From NCBI GenBank assembly GCA_019113125.1, contig DXIA01000153.1, positions 1 to 5,028 of the forward strand: a stretch of 5,028 bases of DNA, read 5' to 3'. The notes under the pieces were generated by a model. That model ran no database searches and was not told the origin of the DNA. It saw nothing but the letters and a program-made list of their open reading frames with translations. The translations under genes and the position numbers were made by a program. The stretch is from Candidatus Pygmaiobacter gallistercoris. GTDB lineage: Bacteria > Bacillota > Clostridia > Oscillospirales > Ruminococcaceae. This document shows, piece after piece, positions 1 through 5,028 of the stretch (its first letter is position 1; the number at the start of each line of letters is the position of its first letter).

Positions 1-1653
1 GGTCGCGTTGACCATGTCCTGCCAGCCGGTCAGCGAGCAGCCCAGCAGGCGATCCCGTTTCTGCACCCGATCCCAGCGGAACATCTCGAGCTCACGGCAG
101 GTCATCCGGTAGCCCGCACGCGCCGACAGACGCTGGGCCTCCAGCAGACCCTCGCGGTCGAGGGTGCCGTCCTCTTTGACAAAGGCCATCACATTGACGG
201 TGGTCAGGTTGCACAGCCCGTTGGCGTCCAGCAGGATCTCGCCGCAGGGGTTGCAGCCGCAGAAGTTCGGCCGCCGCTTGAGGCCGGCCTCCTCGTTGAT
301 CCAGCCCGGCTCACCGGAGTACCGCATCTGCTGCAGATGCCAGTGCAGTTTCTCCCGGGTCGGCTTTTTGCGGTAGAAGATCGAGTTGTTGCTCATCTGA
401 CGGTGGGCGATGCTCTTGTCGATTTCCCAGTGACCGTTCACCTGGCGGTAGAGGTTGGACTTCGCCTGGATGCAGGTCTCGTCGTCCGCGTCCACCAGAC
501 CGATCTCGGAGGTGCGGCGCACACCGCCGGAAACCACGTTCTCACCGATGATGTTCGCGATGTCCAGCAGGTCGATCGGGCGCAGCTGGGTGCGGACAGC
601 GCCGTCCCGCGCGCCGGCGGCGGTGATCACCTTGTGGATCTTGTCCAGCATGGTCATCATCGAGCCGGAACCGCTCGCGGTGCCGCCGAAGATCTTGAGC
701 CGCTCGCCCTTCGGACGGATCGAGTCGTAGTTCACCACCAGGGTGGTGATACCCTCGTACTCCCGGTTGGTGATCAGCTCGAAATACCGGCTCAGCGCCT
801 GGGCCCAGCCCTCCTTCGAGTCGCCGATCGCGAGCACCGCGGTGTCCCGCTCAAAGGTCAGGTTGGTGTACTCGAGCCGCTCTTCCGGAGGCAGACCGTT
901 GTAGGATTTGTGCAGGATCTTGAGATCGGTGCGCACCGGCGGCAACTGCTCCGCGTCGGACTTGAGCACCCGCACCCCCACGCCACTGCCGACCATCAGC
1001 AGATAGAACAGGTCGTGGTAGGCGGTGAAGTCATTGATGACGGTGAAAGCGCAGTTGTAGTTGGCCATCGGGTACTTCTCGGCCACCGGCGTGCCGCCCA
1101 CCCAGAGGGTGCGGCCGGACAGGAATTGCCGCAGATGATAGATGTTGTCGTAGAGTTTTTCCGCCTCTTCCCGGGAGGTAGGGGCCAGCGAGGCGTTGTA
1201 CTCCACAGCCCGGCGCACCGTCTCCCACCAGAACTCCCGGCGGCCCTGCTTGGGCAGATACCGGGAATAGGTGCGGGTGTAAACGAAGGCGCCCAGCTGC
1301 TCCATCGGGTTGGGCATATGCTTGTAGGAGCTCAGGAACTCCCGGGTCAGGATGCCTTCCTTCCACTCGCCATTGGTGCGCTCTTTTTCCTTCTGCACGC
1401 GATAAAGGATGTAGGCCTTGGCGGTGCGGTAGAACTGCTGCTCGAACAGGGTCTCCTCCACCGTATCCTGAATCCGCTCGATGTCCACGACCTCCTGGTG
1501 CAGGCCCTCCAGCTTGGCCTGTACCGCCTCGGTAACGCGATCCACCCCATCGGGGTCGTGCTCCCCCGCTGCCGCAGCAGCCAGGGTGATGGCACGGCGT
1601 ATGAATTCAGCGTCAAAAGGCACAACCTTGCCGCTGCGCTTGCGTACGTTCAT
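1..1653 (-). CDS. nrdJ: Adenosylcobalamin-dependent ribonucleoside-triphosphate reductase (class II), N-terminal part
   Basis: This enzyme reduces ribonucleoside triphosphates to deoxyribonucleotides in the cytoplasm, using a cysteine thiyl radical generated from coenzyme B12 and needing no oxygen. The reading frame is open for 551 codons and runs off the left edge. Residues 1-90 form an ATP-cone, starting with a KRSGKVVPFD motif. The reductase barrel follows, with YTRTYSRYLP near residue 115 and SGRTLW near 180. Residues N468-P469-C470-G471-E472 are the NPCGE thiyl-radical/base motif. C201 (in NYNCAF) and C481 (in GLCNL) match the redox pair C119/C419 of the Lactobacillus leichmannii enzyme; the 11-residue gap from C470 to C481 equals 408 to 419 there. 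About 250 C-terminal residues, including the regenerating cysteine pair, should lie outside. The ATG at 1653 is chosen because a strong ribosome binding site lies 6 bases upstream. The ATP-cone is extra relative to the L. leichmannii enzyme. Class is confident; the symbol follows class II usage. Confidence 0.93.
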   Translation of the reverse strand, partial: MNVRKRSGKVVPFDAEFIRRAITLAAAAAGEHDPDGVDRVTEAVQAKLEGLHQEVVDIERIQDTVEETLFEQQFYRTAKAYILYRVQKEKERTNGEWKEGILTREFLSSYKHMPNPMEQLGAFVYTRTYSRYLPKQGRREFWWETVRRAVEYNASLAPTSREEAEKLYDNIYHLRQFLSGRTLWVGGTPVAEKYPMANYNCAFTVINDFTAYHDLFYLLMVGSGVGVRVLKSDAEQLPPVRTDLKILHKSYNGLPPEERLEYTNLTFERDTAVLAIGDSKEGWAQALSRYFELITNREYEGITTLVVNYDSIRPKGERLKIFGGTASGSGSMMTMLDKIHKVITAAGARDGAVRTQLRPIDLLDIANIIGENVVSGGVRRTSEIGLVDADDETCIQAKSNLYRQVNGHWEIDKSIAHRQMSNNSIFYRKKPTREKLHWHLQQMRYSGEPGWINEEAGLKRRPNFCGCNPCGEILLDANGLCNLTTVNVMAFVKEDGTLDREGLLEAQRLSARAGYRMTCRELEMFRWDRVQKRDRLLGCSLTGWQDMVNAT

Positions 1654-1659
1654 GTCGAT

Positions 1660-1667
1660 CTCCTCCC
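1660..1667 (-). promoter_or_regulatory. Ribosome binding site of nrdJ
   Basis: On the minus strand this reads GGGAGGAG, six bases before the ATG at 1653. It fixes that start codon, because the conserved ATP-cone motif begins only a few residues into the protein. Confidence 0.85.
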
Positions 1668-1682
1668 AAAAACGTTTTGAAT

Positions 1683-1698
1683 GCACTATATATGGTAG
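1683..1698. promoter_or_regulatory. NrdR box 1 (promoter-proximal)
   Basis: The palindrome GCACTATATATGGTAG matches the NrdR consensus aCaCwAtATaTwGTgt at about 12 of 16 positions, including the CACTATATAT core. It covers the predicted -10 of nrdJ. NrdR is a zinc-finger/ATP-cone repressor that senses ATP/dATP and controls ribonucleotide reductase genes in most bacteria. It normally binds tandem boxes, and a partner lies 32 bp away. Confidence 0.82.
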
Positions 1699-1720
1699 CT
1701 CAGACATTTCTAAAAGTCAA
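1692..1720 (-). promoter_or_regulatory. Predicted sigma-A-type promoter of nrdJ
   Basis: On the minus strand a TTGACT -35 element (1715-1720) is followed by a 17-base spacer and TACCAT (1692-1697) as the -10 element. The -35 matches consensus at five of six positions and the -10 at four of six. Transcription would begin near 1685, giving a leader of about 30 bases with room for little besides the ribosome binding site. Both elements lie inside the two NrdR-box-like palindromes, so a bound repressor would block polymerase directly. The -10 is weak, and the call rests on spacing, position and the overlap with the operators. Confidence 0.6.
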
Positions 1721-1730
1721 TATCTGGTTT
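1715..1730. promoter_or_regulatory. NrdR box 2 (promoter-distal)
   Basis: AGTCAATATCTGGTTT matches the NrdR consensus at about 10 of 16 positions. It is the weaker half-site, but it starts exactly 32 bp from box 1, three helical turns, as in typical tandem NrdR operators. It covers the predicted -35 of nrdJ. The spacing is what makes this degenerate site credible. Confidence 0.7.
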
Positions 1731-1743
1731 ATTTTTTAACAAA

Positions 1744-1759
1744 GCACCAATCACGGTGC
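1744..1759. repeat. Short inverted repeat in the intergenic region
   Basis: GCACC and GGTGC are perfect 5-bp arms around a 6-base centre (AATCAC). It lies just upstream of the nrdJ promoter and about 150 bp before the adhesin start. It could be a small operator or a weak RNA hairpin in an adhesin leader. The arms are short enough to occur by chance, and I do not recognise the site. Confidence 0.35.
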
Positions 1760-1798
1760 GTCCGCGAAACGCAGCCGCGGCGCAGGTTTTGGCCGCTT

Positions 1799-1822
1799 GC
1801 AAAGCCAATTTAGCAAAACCAA
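1799..1822 (+). repeat. Imperfect 10-bp direct repeat upstream of the adhesin gene
   Basis: GCAAAGCCAA (1799-1808) recurs as GCAAAACCAA (1813-1822), identical at 9 of 10 positions and 14 bp apart start to start. Tandem short repeats upstream of a gene can be binding sites for an activator or repressor. The adenine-rich composition raises the chance of coincidence, and no known regulator site is recognised. Confidence 0.3.
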
Positions 1823-1840
1823 AAGCCCCCTAAAATGGCA

Positions 1841-1858
1841 CCCATCCACCCACCCACC
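1841..1858. other. C-rich tract (G-rich on minus strand), possible G-quadruplex
   Basis: The plus strand consists of CCC, CC, CCC, CCC and CC runs separated by one or two bases. The minus strand therefore carries runs of 2-3 guanines with very short loops (GGTGGGTGGGTGGATGGG), which could fold into a two-tetrad quadruplex. It sits directly before the terminator-like hairpin, on the template strand of the adhesin leader. In an adhesin transcript it would be an unstructured C-rich stretch. No function is established by sequence alone. Confidence 0.4.
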
Positions 1859-1898
1859 AGGCAGCAAATCCTTTTGGATCTGCTGCCTTATTTATTTT
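1859..1898 (+). terminator. Terminator-like hairpin in the leader of the adhesin gene
   Basis: The arms 1860-1871 (GGCAGCAAATCC) and 1876-1887 (GGATCTGCTGCC) form a 12-bp stem with one A-C mismatch and a TTTT loop; A1859 and T1888 can add a closing pair. TTATTTATTTT follows, giving the form of an intrinsic terminator with an interrupted T-tract. The hairpin ends about 12 bases before the adhesin ribosome binding site. No plus-strand gene lies upstream in the window, so it would act on transcripts begun inside the intergenic region. Options are a transcription attenuator, the end of a small leader RNA, or a 5' stabilising stem-loop. The stem is certain; its role is not. Confidence 0.65.
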
Positions 1899-1899
1899 C

Positions 1900-1907
1900 A
1901 AGGAGGT
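1900..1907 (+). promoter_or_regulatory. Ribosome binding site of the adhesin gene
   Basis: AAGGAGGT is a near-perfect Shine-Dalgarno sequence five bases before the ATG at 1913. It fixes the start that gives a proper signal peptide. It lies just beyond the leader hairpin and is not sequestered by it. Confidence 0.9.
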
Positions 1908-1912
1908 AGACA

Positions 1913-4900
1913 ATGAAGATACGAAAAAGGCTCTTGGCATTCCTGTCCGCATTTCTGATCGGTTTTGGCCTGTTCGGCGGACTGCTGCCCACTATCGCGG
2001 CGGCCGATCAGATGACCATCTATCTCGTGGATCTCCCCCGTGCGGTCGAGCCGAACAAAACCGGCTGGGGCAATCCGGCCATGCAGTTTCTGGGCGGCTG
2101 GGAGGAATCGGCGCTGAACAAGTTCTGCGTGTATGCGCAGGACGGCTACTTCGGAAAGGTGGTCTACTGCATCGAGCCCGGGGTTACGGTGCGGACAGGA
2201 AACAGCTACCAGAGCCGGGACGAGAATTTCTGGGATAGCTATCCTGCCTATCTAAACCCGACCATCGGGCCGAGCACCATCAAGCAGCTGCTCGGCCGGG
2301 TCATGACCTACGGCTGGCAGGGAAACGCAAACCCCAACTGGATCACCACCAACACCGCCGTGGTCAATGACCTCGCGGGCTACATCGCGACCCAGCTGCT
2401 GGTCTGGGAGGTCGTGGTCGGCGAGCGGGACACGCAGTTTTGCCACATCGACGCGCGGGCGCAGGGCAAAAACAATATTGCAGAGTACATCAGTACCCAG
2501 CACCCGCTGCGCAGCCAGATCTTCAGCCAGTACGCCGCCATCGAGAGCGCGGTGCAGCGGCACACCCTGCTGCCGAGCTTTTGCAGCAGCTCCTCGGATG
2601 CGGCAGCGTATGAACTGAAATGGGACGGCAGCAAGTACGCGCTCACCCTGACCGATACCAACCAGGTGCTGGGCGCGTATACCTTCTCCGGCAATGCCGG
2701 GCTGAACTTCTCGGTCTCCGGCAACCAGCTCACAATCACCTCCACCCAGCCCATCAACAACCCTGTGACGGTGAAGGCTCAAAAGGCGAATTCCCAGCGC
2801 AGCGGCATCGTGGTCTGGACGGACGGTCTCACCCACGGCGGCACCCAGGACTTTGCAACCTATGGGGCCGCCGTTTCTGATCCGGTGGAGGGCTATCTCC
2901 GGCTTGAAACCAACACCGGCGACATGAAACTGATCAAGACCTCGGAGGACGGCAGGGTGGACGGAATCGTCTTCACCATCACCGGCGAGGGGTACAATGC
3001 CAACAAAACCACCAACGCGGCGGGGGAAATTGAACTCCTCCATCTCGACCCCGGCATCTACACCGTGACCGAGCAGCTGCTGGATCCCTATGAGCCCCAG
3101 AGCAGCAAGCGGGTGACCGTCGTCAACGGCGGCACCGCCACCGTGACCTTCAACAACAAGCTCAAGCGGGGCAATCTCGAGGTCACCAAGACCAGCGAGG
3201 ACGGGCTGATCGAGGGGGTGACCTTCCGTCTCTCCGGGGCATCCCTCTCTGGTCTGCCGGTGGAGGAATACGCCGTGACCGGCGGGGACGGCATTGCCCG
3301 GTTTGAGGGGATCCCGATCGGCAGCGACTATCTGCTGGAGGAGGTCGACACCCCCGCCCGGTATCTGCTGCCGGAGCCCCAGAGCGTCTCCATCTCGTGG
3401 AACGAGGTCACCCAGAAGAGCGTCCACAACCAGCTCAAGAAGTTCCGGGTCACCGTCACCAAGAGCGACGCACAGACGGGCATCGCCCAAGGTGATGGTT
3501 CGCTGGCCGGTGCGGTCTACGGCCTGTACCAGGGCAGTACCCTGGTGGACAGCTACACCACCGACGCAAACGGACAGTTTATTACAGAATACTACCCCTG
3601 CGGCACCGACTGGACGATCCGGGAGATCTCACCGAGCGAGGGTTACCTGCTCGATCCCACCGTCCACAAGGTGGGCGCAGACCCGAACCTGTATACGGTC
3701 GAACAGAACGAGGTCGCGCTGGATCTGACCGAGCAGATCATTCAGGGCAAGATTGCGATCCTCAAACACACCGACGATGGCAACACCCAGACCGAGATCC
3801 CCGAGGTCGGCGCGGAGTTCGAAGTCTACCGCAAAGAGGCCGGCAGCTATGAGGATGCAAAGGAATCGGAACGGGATGTTCTCACCTGTGACGAAAACGG
3901 CTATGCCGAGTCGAAACAGCTGCCCTACGGCACCTACATTGTCCACCAGACCAAGTCCTGGGAGGGTCGCGAGTGGATGGAGGACTTTGAGGTGGTGATC
4001 GCCCGGGACGGGGAGATCTACCGCTATCTCATCAACAACGCCGCCTTCCGGAGCTATCTCAAGGTGGTCAAGACCGATGCGGAGACCGGCGCGGTCATTC
4101 CCTATGCGGGCGCAGGGTTTGAAATCTACCGACCCGACGGCAGCAAGGTCGAGATGACCTTCAGCTACCCTACCCCGAGTACGATCGATATCTTCTATAC
4201 CAATGAGGAGGGCTACCTCATCACCCCCGAAATGCTGGGATACGGTTCCGGCTACTCGCTGGTCGAGGTGCAGGCCCCGCACGGCTATGTGTTGGACAGC
4301 ACCCCGGTCTTCTTCGATGTGGCGGAGGAGGCCTCCAGCGATCAGGAGGGCATGACGGTGATCGAGGTCACCAAGTCCGACACCGCCCAAAAAGGAATCA
4401 TCAAGGTCACCAAGACCGGCGAGATCCTCTCCTCGGTGGTGGAGCAGGACGGCATCTACCAGCCGGTGTACAACGAGACCGGTCTGGCCGGTGCGGTGTT
4501 TGAGATCACCGCGCTGGAGGACATCTCTACACCGGACGGCACGCTGCGGTATGCGACGGGCGAGCTGGTCGACACGATTACCACCGGCGAGGACGGCACT
4601 GCCGAGAGCAAACCGCTCTACCTCGGAAAGTACCAATTGAAGGAAACCACCGTCCCCTATGGCATGGTGGATTCCGGCGAACCGGTCACGGTGGAACTGA
4701 CCTATGCCGGGCAGCAGGTGGCGGTCACCGAGACATCAGTCAACCTCTCGAACCAGCGGCAGAAGGTGCAGGTGCTGCTGACCAAGCTGCTCGAACAGGA
4801 CGAGACCTTCGGGGTCGGCGGCGCGCTCTCTGCCGTCACCTTCGGTCTGTATGCACAGGAGGAGATTGTCGCTGCCGACGGTTCGACAATCCCGGCGGAT

Positions 4901-5028
4901 GGCCTGCTCGGCAACATCTCGGTGGAGGAAAACGGAGAGGCCAGCATCGATCTCGATCTCCCATTCGGTAAGTTCTATCTGAAAGAGCTCTCTACTGATC
5001 AGTCCCATCTGCTCAACGGAGAGAAATT
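1913..5028 (+). CDS. Secreted thioester-domain adhesin with Cna-B/SpaA-like isopeptide modules, N-terminal part
   Basis: This is a Gram-positive surface protein, probably sortase-anchored, that would attach the cell to a host or partner surface. The frame stays open for 1038 codons to the right edge, with no stop or frameshift seen. Residues 1-31 are a signal peptide: basic MKIRKR start, hydrophobic core, predicted cleavage after AAA31. Residues about 35-200 form a thioester domain. C86 in VYCIEPG and Q161 in ATQLLVWE fit the Cys-Gln pair of TQXA/TED adhesins, which forms a thioester able to bond covalently to amines on a target. A beta-rich linker (about 230-335) ends in DPVEGYLRL, as I recall from clostridial members. 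At least seven Cna-B modules follow from residue 336. A transmembrane tail and LPXTG-type signal are expected beyond the window. It is transcribed divergently from nrdJ and has no partner gene here. The class is clear; the ligand and gene name are unknown. Confidence 0.9.
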   Translation, partial: MKIRKRLLAFLSAFLIGFGLFGGLLPTIAAADQMTIYLVDLPRAVEPNKTGWGNPAMQFLGGWEESALNKFCVYAQDGYFGKVVYCIEPGVTVRTGNSYQSRDENFWDSYPAYLNPTIGPSTIKQLLGRVMTYGWQGNANPNWITTNTAVVNDLAGYIATQLLVWEVVVGERDTQFCHIDARAQGKNNIAEYISTQHPLRSQIFSQYAAIESAVQRHTLLPSFCSSSSDAAAYELKWDGSKYALTLTDTNQVLGAYTFSGNAGLNFSVSGNQLTITSTQPINNPVTVKAQKANSQRSGIVVWTDGLTHGGTQDFATYGAAVSDPVEGYLRLETNTGDMKLIKTSEDGRVDGIVFTITGEGYNANKTTNAAGEIELLHLDPGIYTVTEQLLDPYEPQSSKRVTVVNGGTATVTFNNKLKRGNLEVTKTSEDGLIEGVTFRLSGASLSGLPVEEYAVTGGDGIARFEGIPIGSDYLLEEVDTPARYLLPEPQSVSISWNEVTQKSVHNQLKKFRVTVTKSDAQTGIAQGDGSLAGAVYGLYQGSTLVDSYTTDANGQFITEYYPCGTDWTIREISPSEGYLLDPTVHKVGADPNLYTVEQNEVALDLTEQIIQGKIAILKHTDDGNTQTEIPEVGAEFEVYRKEAGSYEDAKESERDVLTCDENGYAESKQLPYGTYIVHQTKSWEGREWMEDFEVVIARDGEIYRYLINNAAFRSYLKVVKTDAETGAVIPYAGAGFEIYRPDGSKVEMTFSYPTPSTIDIFYTNEEGYLITPEMLGYGSGYSLVEVQAPHGYVLDSTPVFFDVAEEASSDQEGMTVIEVTKSDTAQKGIIKVTKTGEILSSVVEQDGIYQPVYNETGLAGAVFEITALEDISTPDGTLRYATGELVDTITTGEDGTAESKPLYLGKYQLKETTVPYGMVDSGEPVTVELTYAGQQVAVTETSVNLSNQRQKVQVLLTKLLEQDETFGVGGALSAVTFGLYAQEEIVAADGSTIPADGLLGNISVEENGEASIDLDLPFGKFYLKELSTDQSHLLNGEK
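2165..2407 (+). other. Thioester-forming region of the adhesin (C86 to Q161)
   Basis: This stretch runs from YCIEPG (C86, codon at 2168) to TQLLVW (Q161, codon at 2393; W165). In thioester-domain proteins a cysteine in a [YFL]C motif and a glutamine in a TQxxxW motif form a spontaneous thioester. Both motifs are intact and about 75 residues apart. Additional cysteines at 72 and 177 could affect folding or redox state. The assignment is by motif, not by structure. Confidence 0.8.
2918..5028 (+). repeat. Array of seven Cna-B/SpaA-like protein modules, the last one cut
   Basis: These are diverged protein-level repeats of about 85-125 residues, starting near residues 336, 421, 511, 613, 716, 828 and 952. 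Each opens with a strand carrying the candidate isopeptide lysine: K342, K426, K517, K618, K720, K834, K958. A Y/W/F-x-x-x-E strand holds the catalytic glutamate: E387, E477, E571, E785, E911, E1025. The closing strand has an asparagine in modules 1 (N414/N415), 2 (N506), 4 (N708/N709) and 6 (N944/N947). Module 4 has Q679 where the glutamate is expected; modules 3 and 5 show no asparagine at the end. Complete triads would give intramolecular Lys-Asn bonds that make a stiff, protease-resistant stalk. Boundaries are estimates from strand motifs. Confidence 0.8.

Noticed and set aside
337..1680. A 447-codon open frame on the plus strand opposite nrdJ
   Set aside because: It is antisense to a clearly conserved reductase. 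Its composition (rich in V, L, G, H, R, Q) is that of a GC-codon-bias shadow, it has no recognisable domain, and its ATG lacks a ribosome binding site.
1654..1912. Cobalamin riboswitch controlling the B12-dependent reductase
   Set aside because: The predicted nrdJ leader is only about 30 bases long, and I see no B12-box-like sequence on the minus strand upstream of it. NrdR boxes explain the control better.
2252..3490. A 412-codon open frame on the minus strand opposite the adhesin
   Set aside because: It lies antisense to thioester and Cna-B domains with coherent motifs. The long frame reflects strong third-position GC bias, and no start signal or known domain supports it.
3629..4636. A 335-codon minus-strand open frame opposite the Cna-B modules
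   Set aside because: Its repeated hydrophobic and aspartate-rich pattern mirrors the repeated sense-strand modules. No family is recognised and there is no ribosome binding site.
2918..5028. Nucleotide-level tandem repeats or phase-variation tract in the stalk
   Set aside because: The modules are similar only at protein level. No long identical DNA repeats or homopolymer runs able to slip were seen, beyond a short shared stretch at the start of modules 1 and 2.
1..5028. CRISPR array, tRNA, insertion sequence or integrase attachment site
   Set aside because: No regular direct repeats with spacers, cloverleaf, transposase motif or terminal inverted repeats were found by reading both strands.

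Overview
The window looks like chromosomal DNA from a GC-rich, anaerobic Gram-positive bacterium, most likely a Clostridia member of the Oscillospiraceae/Ruminococcaceae type. Three things point there: strong AGGAGG-type ribosome binding sites, a class II (B12-dependent) ribonucleotide reductase with NrdR-type operators, and a very large Gram-positive surface protein with a thioester domain and stacked Cna-B modules. The assignment is inferred from content; no taxonomic marker is present.

Layout: two divergent protein genes, both cut by the window edges, flank an intergenic region of about 260 bp. On the minus strand (1-1653) lies the N-terminal 551 codons of an adenosylcobalamin-dependent ribonucleoside-triphosphate reductase (nrdJ), with an N-terminal ATP-cone and the catalytic NPCGE motif. 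Its promoter (1692-1720) is embedded in two NrdR-box-like palindromes (1683-1698 and 1715-1730) spaced 32 bp start to start, the usual NrdR arrangement. On the plus strand (1913-5028) lies the first 1038 codons of a secreted adhesin: signal peptide, Cys-Gln thioester domain, a beta-rich linker, then at least seven Cna-B/SpaA-like modules, several with a complete Lys/Glu/Asn isopeptide triad. The sortase anchor, if present, is beyond the window.

Between the genes, 1731-1912 is the probable leader of the adhesin gene. It holds a small inverted repeat, a 10-bp direct repeat, a C-rich tract (G-rich on the other strand) and a strong terminator-like hairpin ending about 12 bases before the adhesin ribosome binding site. 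That hairpin is the least explained element.

The two genes have no evident functional link: one supplies deoxynucleotides, the other attaches the cell to a surface or partner. I see no CRISPR array, tRNA, rRNA, insertion sequence or toxin-antitoxin pair. I found no clear undescribed system. The best leads are the adhesin leader hairpin, isopeptide modules with altered triads, and the ATP-cone on an L. leichmannii-like reductase.
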